A stretch of 16,931 nucleotides of DNA, taken from positions 1 to 16,931 of the forward strand of contig JAOXYB010022380.1 of assembly GCA_028565635.1 (NCBI GenBank), read 5' to 3'. Origin of the DNA: Phoronis ovalis. Its lineage: Eukaryota; Phoronida; Phoronidae. Under the pieces are notes generated by a model. The model searched no databases. It was not told the origin of the DNA and worked only from the letters and a program-made list of their open reading frames with translations. This document shows, one piece after another, positions 9,601 to 16,931 of this stretch (position 1 is its first letter; every line of letters starts with the position of its first letter). Position numbers and translations under genes: made by a program.

Positions 9601-12600
9601 TTTCCCCAAATTGCGAAAAATCAAGAATTCAGATCTTGTTTTCAGACGATATTCTATGCAACGGCAGAAAACAAGCTACAAAGCAACAGTCTGGTGCTCA
9701 CAACGGGAGACTTCCTCTGACAGCTACTTATTACTGTTATCATGCAGTATATAAACTCCTGGGGAGCTCTTGGTTATATTTTGGGGTGGGGGTGTCACTG
9801 AAGGTATCACTTTTTTTCCAACTGTACACCAAAAATGTGGAAATTTCAAACCTAAAATATACCAAAAAATACCCTAAATTTCATTTTTTTTAACATTAAA
9901 GTACTCTTATTTGTTTTTTATAAGATATTATACACTATTTTCTTTGAAGCCGGAGTAGATCTAAGATATTCATACCTTTCCAAAGGAAACCATTACTGGA
10001 TCTCAAAATCTATTCTCAAAATATATCACAAGGTTTAAGGTGAAATGTCCAAAAAAATATACTTACATTCATCAAAAAATGTGCCCCGAGTCAGTAGCAC
10101 ATTCCAAAAGCTCCATACACTACGAGACCCCCAGGAATGAACCGAAAAATGAAAATGTCTTTTGGAAATGTCTTAGCTGTGCACTATAAATGACTGTCAG
10201 ATGGTGGTCTACATCATAGACCAAAATTATTACTCTTTAGAAACTTAATTACTGTTCTCTAGCAAGATTGCATTTACCTTGTTTGTAAATTTCCAAATGA
10301 AAGAACAAGCCTTAATTCAGTTTAAGAATAATAATTTAATAACTATTTTCAACCACTAAGATTAGATAATAAACTGTAAAATTATACTATAAATAAAATA
10401 CCTACATATTGCTTTCAGCTGACAGAGAAAAATTGTGAGGATTGATTTTTGTGTTACATGCCATTTATTAATATAGGAATAATTGCTATTGGAATCAATT
10501 TGTGCACTGATATATAAAGTCAATCTTACACATAATTGAGCAAAATCAAACAGATCATGATTGAATTTTCAGTATGATCAATAAACAAAGCATATTTCCG
10601 ATACATAAAAGTAAATATTTTCATTTAAGCATCTTGTTGAGTAACATAAACAACATAAAATTAGAAAATATTGACAACACGTTTCTGCCTCAGGAACTTT
10701 TGAATTCTATAGTTTTAATATAAAGAAATATTGTTATTTAATAACTACCACATCCACTCACGTAAGCATCCAATCCACAACCTCGCTCATCTTATTATTT
10801 AAAGTAGCATAAGTACATACACTTTTGGAGCGGACAAAATCAGGTTATTTTTGTGAATTCTCCAAGACACTTTAGAAAATTGCACCTGAATGCTCAATGA
10901 GAAGAGCTAAGGACAAGTTACTCAAAGGAGACGGTTTTTAAAAGCAACTTAAAAAAGCTTAAAAGCAACTTATGATGTTTACACATTTCAGATTAGTTTC
11001 AATTACAGTTTGTACATACATAAAGAGAACTCAGACTAGGATGGAGGATTTAAAGAGAAATCAATATGGAGATTATAACACTTATCTATGAAATATTTGC
11101 CATGATCATGAAATGTCTTAACATTTAATAATTTTAATTCCTGTACAATAACTAAGGTACCTATAGCACTGTGGGGAAAGTTAGAAGATATAGATTTTTA
11201 TTTATTCTAATTACACGTACAACTTGCATTACCCGTTTATTGGTCTGCTTTATTCCCAGGGGGGTGCTCGGCCAATTTTTGATTTGCTGTGTGAGGCTGA
11301 CGGTTTCAAATCCCTTCCCATGATAAACAACCTATGGTCAATCACTTATCATATGGTAAGCTCCCATTGGTTAAAAACATGCTCTATGGCCAAAAACAGA
11401 CGTCTGGTGAGGAAAGAATTGTGTAAAAACATTAATTTTTTGAATATTCTTGAAAAAAAAAGTCCCTGTTGCAAGAAGATATACCCCATATTTTAATGAA
11501 ACATTGAGAGGACAAGGTAGAATAAGATATTTATATACAGGCTCATAAAAAGGGTGAGCCACCCCTTATAATGTTTTGAATTACAGTGATCCTCCGGCTT
11601 TGTTTTCCATGTTAATTTAAAGGGTAAAGAGAAAAAGACTGAACAATGGTTCCAATGTAGAAAACAACAAACCTACAAGCTCAAGAAACTAAAATGTATA
11701 AACCCTTAAAAATAATTCAATGTACCACAAAAATAGAGGTCCCAAACTTAGCTTTACTTTTCACATTGATTTGTATTTATTTATAAAGCAACTAATGTCC
11801 CGGGGGTGGTCAATATGAAAGTGGGTACGCATGTTCCAACAAAATTTCGCGTGAATGGGTATGTTTTTCGAACCGCCGGCGTGTAACAAGCGTTACGTGA
11901 TTAGGGTCTGTTTTTTGGCTAAAATCACAAAAAGGGGTGTTTTTTTGGAGGTGTGACACTTCCTATGGGATGTTGTTTGGAAATTTCACTTCGTTAGGGT
12001 AATCGTTAAAATTTCACTTCGTAAGGGGTGCAAATACGGTCAAGAAAACTTAATATGTTTAAGAGAATGTGTATTCCCCCGTCATATGAAAGTTACTTCC
12101 TGAATTGATGCTATTTTGAAAATGACTTTTAAAACACGACATATGATTGGTCAGGTCAGGGTTCAGGTATCACGTGATCCACTTCCTTAGGGGTGTTTTT
12201 TTTTTTGTTCAAAAAATCACTTCCTTAGGGGTGTGTTTTTTGCAGAATTTCACTTCGTTAGGGGCTTTTTTGAAAAGTCATGTTGGAACATGGGTACCCA
12301 CTTTCATACTGACCACACCCCCGGGAACTAATGTCTGGTTGCGAATATATGCCAGGAATAAATCTATATTTTTAATGGGACAACTGGCTAGCCAGCAGCC
12401 TATAAAAGAAAAACAGTGCCTATTGTTTGAGTGATTTATGAAAGTGATTTGGAATGATGAGCTGCTTTAAGGTTATGTACAACAACCAAACACCTACTAA
12501 ACAAAGTAAAATTAATTAGGTTTCATATTAAGCCAACTGCCTTTATCAACAAATAATACATGAAAGACAATAATGATAACAAAACTGCTACATGACATGT

Positions 12601-15600
12601 TCAAACTTTTATATTTACATAAGAACAAATACATGTATAATAATGTAATACTGCAGTGATTTCTCCCTTTACGGATTATAAAGATTATTATATTACAGTA
12701 GGAAAAATATGAGATTTATTATATTTTAGAAAAACATATCTTAAAATGACGTAGTTTTTCACTTTCAAAATGTTGTGTTGTGTCCTGCAACATTATCTTG
12801 GAATGTCCTACAGACTAACAAGTGTGACTTTCTTTAAATCAAAACAGACATCTTATTATTATATATTATTTTTTGCGTAATAATTTATTTTCTTAGTTAA
12901 TACTGTATAGTAATTTAAATGCAAGGAAAACATGCCAAACCCTTCTACAGGGCATTTGAATTTGTGACGTGTTGTATTATTCCTAAGGTAGCTAATTGAT
13001 ACTCCAGGTGGAATTCAACACATTATTATGTGTATTTGGTGTAACATCGGGAACGCTTAAAAAAAATTCCACAGGTACTTGTATTATGTTACATATTTTT
13101 TAAACATTAAGTTTGAAATCCATTCCTTGAGTATTTGAGAAAATGCCTAACATATGTTTCCACAATGTCAGAGTATTTTAATAATTAATTGTGTTATAAA
13201 CAATTTATTACATCTGCATTCAGGTACTGAAAAGGATCAATATTATAGTTCCACATGAACAGTTAACTTGTAGTAGAGGAAAATATTGATCACATGACCA
13301 AGGAACCAATGGAATAACTGTAATTAATATTGTATTTAGGTGGGTTCACATGGTGGTACCCAAAGGTAATACACCCACAATTCATTGCACATTTTAACAC
13401 CTGTCTGATTAAAAATAAGAAGAGGGCTGGTAGGATTTCCGACAAAAAGAATCAAGGTCAAGTCATTTTAACAAGCTAGCAGAGACAACTATGATGAAAT
13501 TCAATCTACGTCTTATCATCGTGTATTTGAGGATATTTCAAGTCAAGAGGATTGTTCACTGTTTCCCAATGGCACAGTGCATCCTTGATTCAGTGTCATG
13601 TAACATGCATATATATAATTATATAATTATATACTTTAATTGTAATTCTATATAAATTACTCAGAGCACTGTAATTTCTAACACAAATAAGAAAAAACTA
13701 AGAAAACAAAACATTGCCATTAAAAAAATTAGCTTTATCTGTGAAAATATTTTTATATCAGTGAAAATTCCCAGATGCTCATTTTAAATAAGAAAGACAA
13801 ATGAGTCATGATAAAAGATAGACAGTTAACTAGCTGTAATGAGCATTGTGAATCCCCAATGGAAGTATATACTGGGGACATTATATATAAAATAGTACTA
13901 ATATAACAGGCATGTTAATTACACTATATAAACTTATTATTTCAAAGATATCAGTTTTATATGCTATGTAGAATTTCCTATTTATAACTATCTGGGCTTT
14001 ATCTGAGCAACTAAAATTTCTTCATTTCTGTTTGTGGTTTTTTTTGGCCTTGATTTGGGGTTGAACAATTGCTAATTTGTGTGTGTTGTTTGCTGAAACT
14101 GAAAATCCCTGTTTGCTGACAGAAATGAAGTGAAAAAAAACGGATACACACTGCTAATAAAAAAAAAGGATCCACCATGCTAATTGTTAAAAAACAGATT
14201 CGCTGTGCTAATTTAAAAAAAACAAACAGATCCACTGCGCTATTTGTTTAAAAAAACTTATCCACTCTGCTAATTTTGTCAAAAAACTGGATCCACACTG
14301 GGCCACACATTCCTTTATAGCCAGATGCCCAACTACCTTGGGGTACTTTCCCAATGAGGACAAAAAAAATTATCATCAATCTACTGACAAAATTGCTTTA
14401 AAATTCCCACTTTTAATTTTATTTAAAATGCAAAAAAAATCCCAATTGAAAAGATCAAGTGTCATATAAAAAAAATCAGAAAAATCCCTGGGTGTACTGG
14501 GACTAATATAACTAAGATAGAACAGAACAAGAATGTGTATATGAAGTTGACATGATATCGTTAATTGCTGAGAAAAGTCTATCTATACATGAGTACAAAT
14601 TTTACTGAATCATTTTTTAAAAAATACAGTTATTATTACATGAAAGAAAAAAATAGACATAGGAGTTCTTAAAATAATTATAAACTTTTTACTTGATTAA
14701 TTATCAGATGACTGGGTAAATATTATTCCAACTCATCAATGGGAATAAAATTACTACAGTACCCCACTAGTGAAATTTGCTAGTCTGTTAACTATGCATA
14801 TATTATAAAATGGATATATACAGTCTTGAACTCAAGTTTTAAAATGTAGTGTTGGACAATTTTAGAATATGCATTTTTAATACAGTAATTGTGTGAGGAC
14901 AATGTGAACCTACTGACAATACGGAATGGATAGTTTCAAAAATTAGTTGTCGAGTTCATAACCTGTAAGCTGTTGAATTCTCAGACTGTATAGGTCTGTA
15001 CAGCCCCAGTAGATCCCTTTTTAACAAATTTTACCAGATCTGGTAAGCAGTTGAGTGGATCTGGTATTTGACCAAATTAGCAGAGTGGATCTGTTTGTTT
15101 TTTTTACTTCATTTCTGCAAACATGTTTTACCAACAAAAAACAAATTAGCAGTTGTTCTTTTTTTCTGAGATAAGGACACTAACAATTTACTTATGATCA
15201 ATACATTAATGTTCTAACTGACTCCATGTTGATTACAATATATGTAGTCATGAGTTTGACAAGTTAATTTACCATATAAAATCTGGGTCTAATGAATTTT
15301 TATTAAGTTAACCTTACGATGCCCAAACAACAATTATTAAACAATACATTTATACCTTTCATAGAAGTTATCAAAACACTTCATTGAACTTAATTGCTAC
15401 ATCCACAAGTCATAACATAATTTGATATTAGCCCATGTTAGCATAACCCACAATATGCACATGCATGTATGAGTACATTCAGCCTAGATCACGGTCAATT
15501 ATCAACAATTATTTGGATCATTGGATAAACAAACTACAATAAGTACTAGAGAGTACTACATTTTATATACTAAATATGAAACGTGTTCGTCATAACTTAA

Positions 15601-15897
15601 AGATCGCAGTATTAAGAACATTTTTACTTAGTGAAACTTAGACAATCTAATAATCGTTACCTAAGTAGTAAGCATTTAAACAGTACAGTGTAATTGCGGG
15701 GGTTATTAATGAAATTGATAGACAACACGACGTGCTGTGCTAATAATAATATAAATACACTTACTGACTTACAAGCAAGGTTAACTTATTACCGGTTATT
15801 ATACAAGTCTGAACTCGTACCATCAATAAATTACAAATTTAGATAATATCTATCTAAGCAAGAATTTCGTCAACATTGAAATATTTACTTACCCCAT
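3462..15897 (-). CDS. homer: Homer-family scaffold protein (EVH1 + coiled coil), complete spliced CDS
   Basis: Join on the minus strand: 15897-15893, 9515-9359, 8833-8702, 6794-6663, 6058-5943, 5754-5598, 5179-5060, 4425-4345, 3650-3462. The total is 1089 nt and 362 residues, with all introns GT-AG and phases consistent throughout. The product starts [18 protein letters not shown] and has an EVH1/WH1 domain over about residues 1-110, matching vertebrate Homer closely. It keeps W24 and G89, the residues known from Homer1 mutants to be needed for PPxxF ligand binding, and also TSQKFGQW at 70-77. A Ser/Pro-rich linker follows (about 110-165), then a coiled coil to the C-terminus. The length fits long Homer isoforms (about 350-366). 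By family knowledge it links group I mGluR, IP3 and ryanodine receptors and Shank at synapses or in muscle. The start has a good Kozak context (AAAATGG). Confidence 0.96.
4345..4425 (-). CDS. homer: homer exon 8: coiled coil
   Basis: Encodes residues 274-300 ([20 protein letters not shown] then ELTDRIQ), exactly 27 codons in phase 0. The acceptor is TTTCCAG and the donor GTTTGT. The spacing of L, V, L and I fits heptads continuing those of exons 7 and 9. It has no function apart from extending the coiled coil. Confidence 0.92.
4541..4640. repeat. Possible small CCCAGG-bounded insertion in intron 7
   Basis: A block begins CTCCCAGGGTGAG and ends CCCTGCCCAGGAAT, with G-rich and T-rich interior sequence unlike the surrounding intron. 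The ends are loosely inverted (CCCAGGG against CCCTG/CCAGG). It resembles the CCTGGGG-bounded insertions in intron 1, but no target-site duplication could be identified. Confidence 0.25.
4883..4976. repeat. 37-bp perfect direct repeat, period 57, in intron 7
   Basis: The 37-bp sequence at 4883-4919 (starting CAAAAACAATGTAAAACC, ending ATATGATTA) recurs without mismatch at 4940-4976, separated by 20 bp. Its exactness implies a recent local duplication. No homer exon is affected. Confidence 0.85.
5060..5179 (-). CDS. homer: homer exon 7: coiled coil
   Basis: Encodes residues 234-273, [20 protein letters not shown] then [20 protein letters not shown], 40 codons in phase 0. The acceptor is ATGTAG and the donor GTATAT. 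Hydrophobic residues sit at a/d-like positions (V, L, V, L, I, L, I). This part corresponds to the weakly conserved middle of the Homer coiled coil. Confidence 0.92.
5598..5754 (-). CDS. homer: homer exon 6: conserved start of the coiled coil
   Basis: Encodes S181 (split codon) to K233. The sequence [38 protein letters not shown] is the most recognisable coiled-coil block of Homer, matching the vertebrate pattern [24 protein letters not shown]. The acceptor is TTTTACAG and the donor GTATTT. The AAG|GT exon end falls in a run of lysines (RLKKK). Confidence 0.95.
5943..6058 (-). CDS. homer: homer exon 5: linker to coiled-coil transition
   Basis: Encodes residues 143-180 plus two bases of S181: a polar linker ([20 protein letters not shown]) followed by the beginning of the coiled coil ([18 protein letters not shown]). 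The acceptor is TTCACAG and the donor GTGAGC. At 116 nt it is the only internal coding exon that leaves phase 2, a phase restored by exon 6. Confidence 0.94.
6098..6103 (-). promoter_or_regulatory. homer: AATAAA inside intron 4
   Basis: A minus-strand AATAAA in the intron that follows the EVH1 and linker exons. If intron 4 is retained, this could serve as an internal poly(A) signal for a short transcript. It could equally be chance in AT-rich DNA. I list it because the read-through stop is only two codons past exon 4. Confidence 0.25.
6663..6794 (-). CDS. homer: homer exon 4: end of EVH1 and Ser/Pro linker
   Basis: Encodes residues 99-142: [19 protein letters not shown], completing the EVH1 C-terminal helix (vertebrate FAEKFQEFKE), then a linker with [17 protein letters not shown]. 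The acceptor is TTTCTAG and the donor GTAAGT (consensus). The linker is shorter and less proline-rich than in vertebrate Homer1; I see no exact copy of its SPLTP motif. Confidence 0.94.
6920..7310. mobile_element. Non-autonomous TIR transposon copy A (intron 3)
   Basis: The left end CCCGGGGGGTGGTCAATATG with AAAGTGGGTACGCATGTT is matched, inverted, by the right end CATGGGTACCCACTTTCATG with TTGACCACCCCCCCGGG. The terminal inverted repeats are therefore at least about 40 bp. The flanks repeat GATTTACTC (6912-6920 and 7311-7319), extendable to 10 bp with the preceding G. The exact ends are ambiguous by one base. The interior has no protein-coding capacity and carries four CACTTCSTTAGGG units. 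The features fit a MITE-like element. A 9-10-bp duplication with long TIRs resembles Mutator-like elements, but the superfamily assignment is inference. Copy B is at 11799-12325. Confidence 0.88.
7138..7252 (+). repeat. Internal tandem motif of transposon copy A
   Basis: CACTTCCTTAGGG or CACTTCGTTAGGG occurs at 7138, 7173, 7203 and 7235, each followed by a T-rich spacer, giving a 30-35-bp period. Three of the same units are present in copy B (12180, 12218, 12251), with further variants near 11993 and 12015. The array is therefore part of the family and varies between copies. Confidence 0.7.
8047..8126. repeat. Perfect 16-bp minisatellite, five copies (intron 3)
   Basis: Five uninterrupted copies of AATTACAAGGAAAGAA, with no mismatch. 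A purine-rich, perfectly homogenised array of this size is likely to vary in copy number between individuals. Confidence 0.95.
8366..8533 (+). other. Coding-like plus-strand ORF nested in homer intron 3
   Basis: Between stops at 8363-8365 and 8531-8533 the frame reads [18 protein letters not shown] then [20 protein letters not shown] and TFFQKFKSG. An ATG is at 8420, and a good donor-like GGG|GTATGC follows KSG near 8506. Local GC is higher than in the surrounding intron and the composition looks like protein, with W, Q, D and L-rich helical character. A weak acceptor-like AACAAAAG lies at about 8372. It is antisense to homer. It could be an exon of a nested gene, a remnant of an inserted gene, or chance. 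No family is recognised. Confidence 0.3.
8702..8833 (-). CDS. homer: homer exon 3: EVH1 ligand-binding half
   Basis: Encodes residues 55-98: [20 protein letters not shown] then [20 protein letters not shown] and DLNK. It aligns almost without gaps to vertebrate Homer, and F74, W77 and G89 are all present. The acceptor is TTTGCAG and the donor GTATGA. It is 44 codons in phase 0. Confidence 0.97.
9359..9515 (-). CDS. homer: homer exon 2: EVH1 N-terminal half
   Basis: Starts with the third base of the G2 codon, then encodes residues 3-54: [53 protein letters not shown]24 of the PPxxF-binding surface is present. The acceptor is TTTTCAG and the donor GTAATT. Many differences from vertebrate Homer1 are conservative (F7 to Y, V25 to I). 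Confidence 0.97.
9751..10137. mobile_element. Probable CCTGGGG-bounded non-coding insertion (intron 1)
   Basis: The left end reads ACTCCTGGGGAGCTC and the right end GAGACCCCCAGGAATG, so the outer 8-10 bp are inverted. The interior begins with a G-rich block (TTTTGGGGTGGGGGTGTCACTG) followed by repeated ACCAAAAA/TACCCTAAAT-type tracts, unlike the surrounding intron. I associate this layout with short dispersed elements of invertebrate genomes. No target-site duplication was identified, so the ends are approximate. Confidence 0.45.
11256..11572. mobile_element. Possible diverged CCCAGGGGGG-bounded element (intron 1)
   Basis: The left end is CCCAGGGGGGTGCTCGGCCA; the right end is AAAAAGGGTGAGCCACCCCT. 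The reverse complement of the right end (AGGGGTGGCTCACCC) loosely matches the left. The body contains CTGACGGTTTCAAATCCCTTCCC-type sequence, unlike its surroundings. No duplication of the target site was found. It is not the same family as the 6920-7310 element. Confidence 0.35.
11799..12325. mobile_element. Non-autonomous TIR transposon copy B (intron 1)
   Basis: It has the same family ends as the intron 3 copy: CCCGGGGGTGGTCAATATG on the left and TACTGACCACACCCCCGGG on the right, in inverted orientation. The flanks repeat AACTAATGTC perfectly at 11790-11799 and 12326-12335 (9 or 10 bp depending on where the element is cut). At about 527 bp it is roughly 135 bp longer than copy A, with extra sequence between about 11980 and 12125, so copy A looks like an internal deletion derivative or B has gained sequence. 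No transposase is encoded. Confidence 0.9.
13998..15175. mobile_element. 1.18-kb inverted-repeat element (intron 1)
   Basis: The outer ends TTTATCTGAG and CTGAGATAAG are near-perfect inverses. Inside them, ordered blocks on the left arm recur inverted on the right: AATTGCTAATTTGT (about 14067) with ACAAATTAGCAGTTGTT (15141), and AGAAATGAAGTGAAAAAAAA (14121) with TTTTTTTTACTTCATTTCTG (about 15098). Copies of the GATCCACTSTGCTAATT unit also occur on both arms. The long, diverged arms flank about 740 bp of unrelated AT-rich DNA. No coding capacity or clear target duplication was found. It could be a foldback-type transposon. Confidence 0.6.
14141..14300. repeat. Degenerate tandem array, six units of 26-32 bp
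   Basis: Units share the core GATCCACACTGCTAATT followed by an A-run. The core ATCCA-like positions are 14144, 14170, 14198, 14230, 14260 and 14291. Two inverted units lie near 15050-15095. The array is part of the left arm of the 13998-15175 element. Confidence 0.75.
15893..15897 (-). CDS. homer: homer exon 1 coding part: ATGGG
   Basis: Only five coding bases, M1 and two bases of G2, before the consensus donor GTAAGT. Joining to exon 2 gives MGEQPIY, the invariant Homer N-terminus, which fixes this start. The Kozak context has A at -3 and G at +4. The remainder of the exon is 5' UTR. Confidence 0.93.
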
Positions 15898-16260
15898 TTT
15901 AATTAAGAATTTTGTGAATTTTTACAACATTCCAATGCAAACGTAGCTTCCGAATTTCATACAGGATGTTTACTACGGAATCATGGGTACTTTCAGGCTG
16001 AAAGATGTTTGTGCTTTTATCAATAAATAAGAAATAATCAGTAGTTTAGATATGTTTTCTATATTTTAATATTAATTAAATACATCTTTAACGTTGTTTT
16101 ATAATAACGAAACTTTTTTAGAAGGAAATCGTTTTATAAAATACCAACCTTTAAGACTTGCTTAAGACACCTGCGTAATTTATTTTTCGAGATTTCGCGA
16201 GACTGACACCATTTCCTTTCAGAAGAATCGTGACCAGCTAACTAGCATTTATTGTAATGT
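15898..16260 (-). promoter_or_regulatory. homer: homer 5' leader and probable promoter
   Basis: Upstream of the ATG on the minus strand there is a short uORF at 15960-15922 (12 codons then TAA, ending 24 nt before the homer ATG) and another at 15984-15973 (ATG ATT CCG TAG). The region becomes locally richer in CpG near 16150-16210. The transcription start cannot be placed from sequence, so whether either uORF is transcribed is inference. Confidence 0.4.
16193..16202. promoter_or_regulatory. TTTCGCGAGA, near-match to the TCTCGCGAGA core-promoter element
   Basis: One mismatch from the palindromic TCTCGCGAGA element known from TATA-less and often bidirectional animal promoters. It lies about 300 bp upstream of the homer ATG in otherwise CpG-poor DNA, the expected area for the promoter. 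Confidence 0.4.
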
Positions 16261-16931
16261 TAACGCACTAATCGTGATCCCTATTGACGTGCTATTTTGT
16301 ACAAATTTACACGTGTTCGCGTAGAGGCATAAGGAAACTATTCATAGGGGACTTCACTGTGTTAAATGGCCTCGGCTGATTAGCCGAATACAGGTGCGTT
16401 GGTTTGGTTATATTTTGATTTGCAGTAGTGGGCTATGTATATATGGACACCCTCTTTCTTAACATATAAAACTTTTCTGTTTTAAAAAATGTGGTGTAAA
16501 TTTAGCAGTGTCCTCTACTTCCGTGTATAATATGTTTTTAACAAGGAATTTTGTTTTGTTTATATTGTGTTTGTTTCGAAGAGTTGTGCTCAGTTCATTT
16601 CAGTTTATACGTACGTACTCCGTAATTCCTTCTAGGATCTACGACTATTGTTACAGTATATAAAACCTGCTTAGCAATAGTTGTAGTGTTAGTTGTCTCA
16701 GATAACATATAGTAGAATAAACTAGTAGAGGAGGAAAGGACAATTTAAAAAAAAATAAAGTAGAGAAAGTACTAAAACAATTAGACAAACGAGACAGAGA
16801 TTACAAAACCACAGAAGAAGACAAATATATATGTAAACTATAATTAACTATATTGGAGTGGCTAAACGTCCGGTTACCGGACGGCGTATCTTGGGGCTAA
16901 ACGTCCAGACATCCAATTCGGATCAACTCGG
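16203..16931. other. Unassigned upstream DNA
   Basis: No gene that I can support. It contains the hairpin CGGCTGATTAGCCG near 16375, a lysine-rich 40-codon plus-strand ORF at 16721-16843 that looks like a product of A-rich DNA, and a repeat-like right edge described separately. Confidence 0.4.
16860..16931. repeat. Short palindrome with direct repeats at the window edge
   Basis: GGCTAAACGTCC occurs at 16860 and again at 16895, and the first copy runs into the 17-bp palindrome CGTCCGGTTACCGGACG (16867-16883). The block is GC-rich compared with its surroundings and looks like the start of a repeat or mobile element cut off by the window. Confidence 0.4.

Larger units (their letters stand above)
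9516..15892 (-). other. homer: homer intron 1 (6.4 kb)
   Basis: Bounded by a consensus donor (GTAAGT at 15892) and the acceptor TTTTCAG (9516). It holds at least two clear transposon-like insertions and several weaker ones, listed separately. Outside those, the stretches 10140-11255, 12330-13995 and 15180-15890 show only AT-rich intron DNA; I found no exon in them that I can support. A large first intron just behind the start codon also occurs in vertebrate Homer genes. Confidence 0.85.

Noticed and set aside
9597-9893. Plus-strand ORF of 98 codons in intron 1
   Set aside because: The first half has mixed composition, but the frame runs directly into the CCTGGGG-bounded insertion and low-complexity sequence; no splice support.
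12147-12434. Plus-strand ORF of 95 codons
   Set aside because: It starts inside transposon copy B and runs past its end into flanking intron, so it is an accident of the insertion.
13607-13650. AT-rich palindromic run as a possible hairpin or regulatory site
   Set aside because: Simple TATATAATTA-type sequence, expected at this base composition.
14011-14235. Minus-strand ORF of 74 codons
   Set aside because: It is a translation of the tandem array and arm of the inverted-repeat element.
16721-16843. Lysine-rich plus-strand ORF ending at TAA 16841-16843
   Set aside because: Short, no ATG near its start, and explained by A-rich DNA; kept only as a note in the upstream region.
1-16931. tRNA, rRNA, or a bacterial or phage gene system
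   Set aside because: I saw no cloverleaf with box A/B, no rRNA core motifs, no ribosome binding sites and no operon-like spacing; the genes are intron-containing.

Overview
This is a stretch of nuclear DNA from an animal. It is AT-rich, genes are broken up by GT-AG introns, and no long bacterial-style ORFs are present. The main content is one complete protein gene on the minus strand, a Homer-family postsynaptic scaffold gene. I reconstructed nine coding exons between 15897 (ATG) and 3462 (stop). They join without any frame conflict into a 1089-nt CDS encoding 362 residues. The single full-length Homer, the compact introns and a dense load of small non-coding transposon-like insertions suggest a non-vertebrate metazoan (perhaps a hemichordate, another invertebrate deuterostome or a lophotrochozoan). 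The species cannot be fixed from the sequence alone.

Layout. Positions 1 to about 770 hold coding-like fragments of a second, unrecognised plus-strand gene. One reading frame is open from 3 to 250 except for a single in-frame TGA at 57-59, and a possible terminal exon ends at 771. From 772 to 3388 lies the gap between the two convergent genes; it contains a 133-bp-period tandem duplication and otherwise nothing I can name. From 3389 to 15897 is homer: a poly(A) signal at 3389-3394, the coiled-coil exons 9 to 5 (3462-6058), a linker exon (6663-6794), the EVH1 exons (8702-8833 and 9359-9515) and a five-base first coding exon (15893-15897) behind a 6.4-kb first intron. From 15898 to about 16260 is the 5' leader and probable promoter, with two short uORFs and a TTTCGCGAGA element. 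The rest, to 16931, is unassigned upstream DNA.

The introns carry most of the unexpected structure. Intron 3 (6920-7310) and intron 1 (11799-12325) each carry a copy of the same non-autonomous DNA transposon, with long terminal inverted repeats starting CCCGGGGG and perfect flanking duplications of 9-10 bp. Intron 1 also has a roughly 1.18-kb inverted-repeat element (13998-15175) with an internal array of 26-32-bp units, plus other CCTGGGG/CCCAGGG-bounded insertions. Intron 3 has a perfect five-copy 16-bp minisatellite (8047-8126) and a coding-like plus-strand ORF (8366-8533) that the Homer annotation does not explain.

Functionally, the encoded protein has the standard Homer arrangement: an N-terminal EVH1 domain that binds PPxxF-type ligands (group I mGluR, IP3 receptor, Shank, ryanodine receptor in other animals), a Ser/Pro linker, and a long C-terminal coiled coil for oligomerisation. 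Read-through of intron 4 would end after two extra codons. It would give an EVH1-only protein of 144 residues, resembling the vertebrate Homer1a short form in plan.
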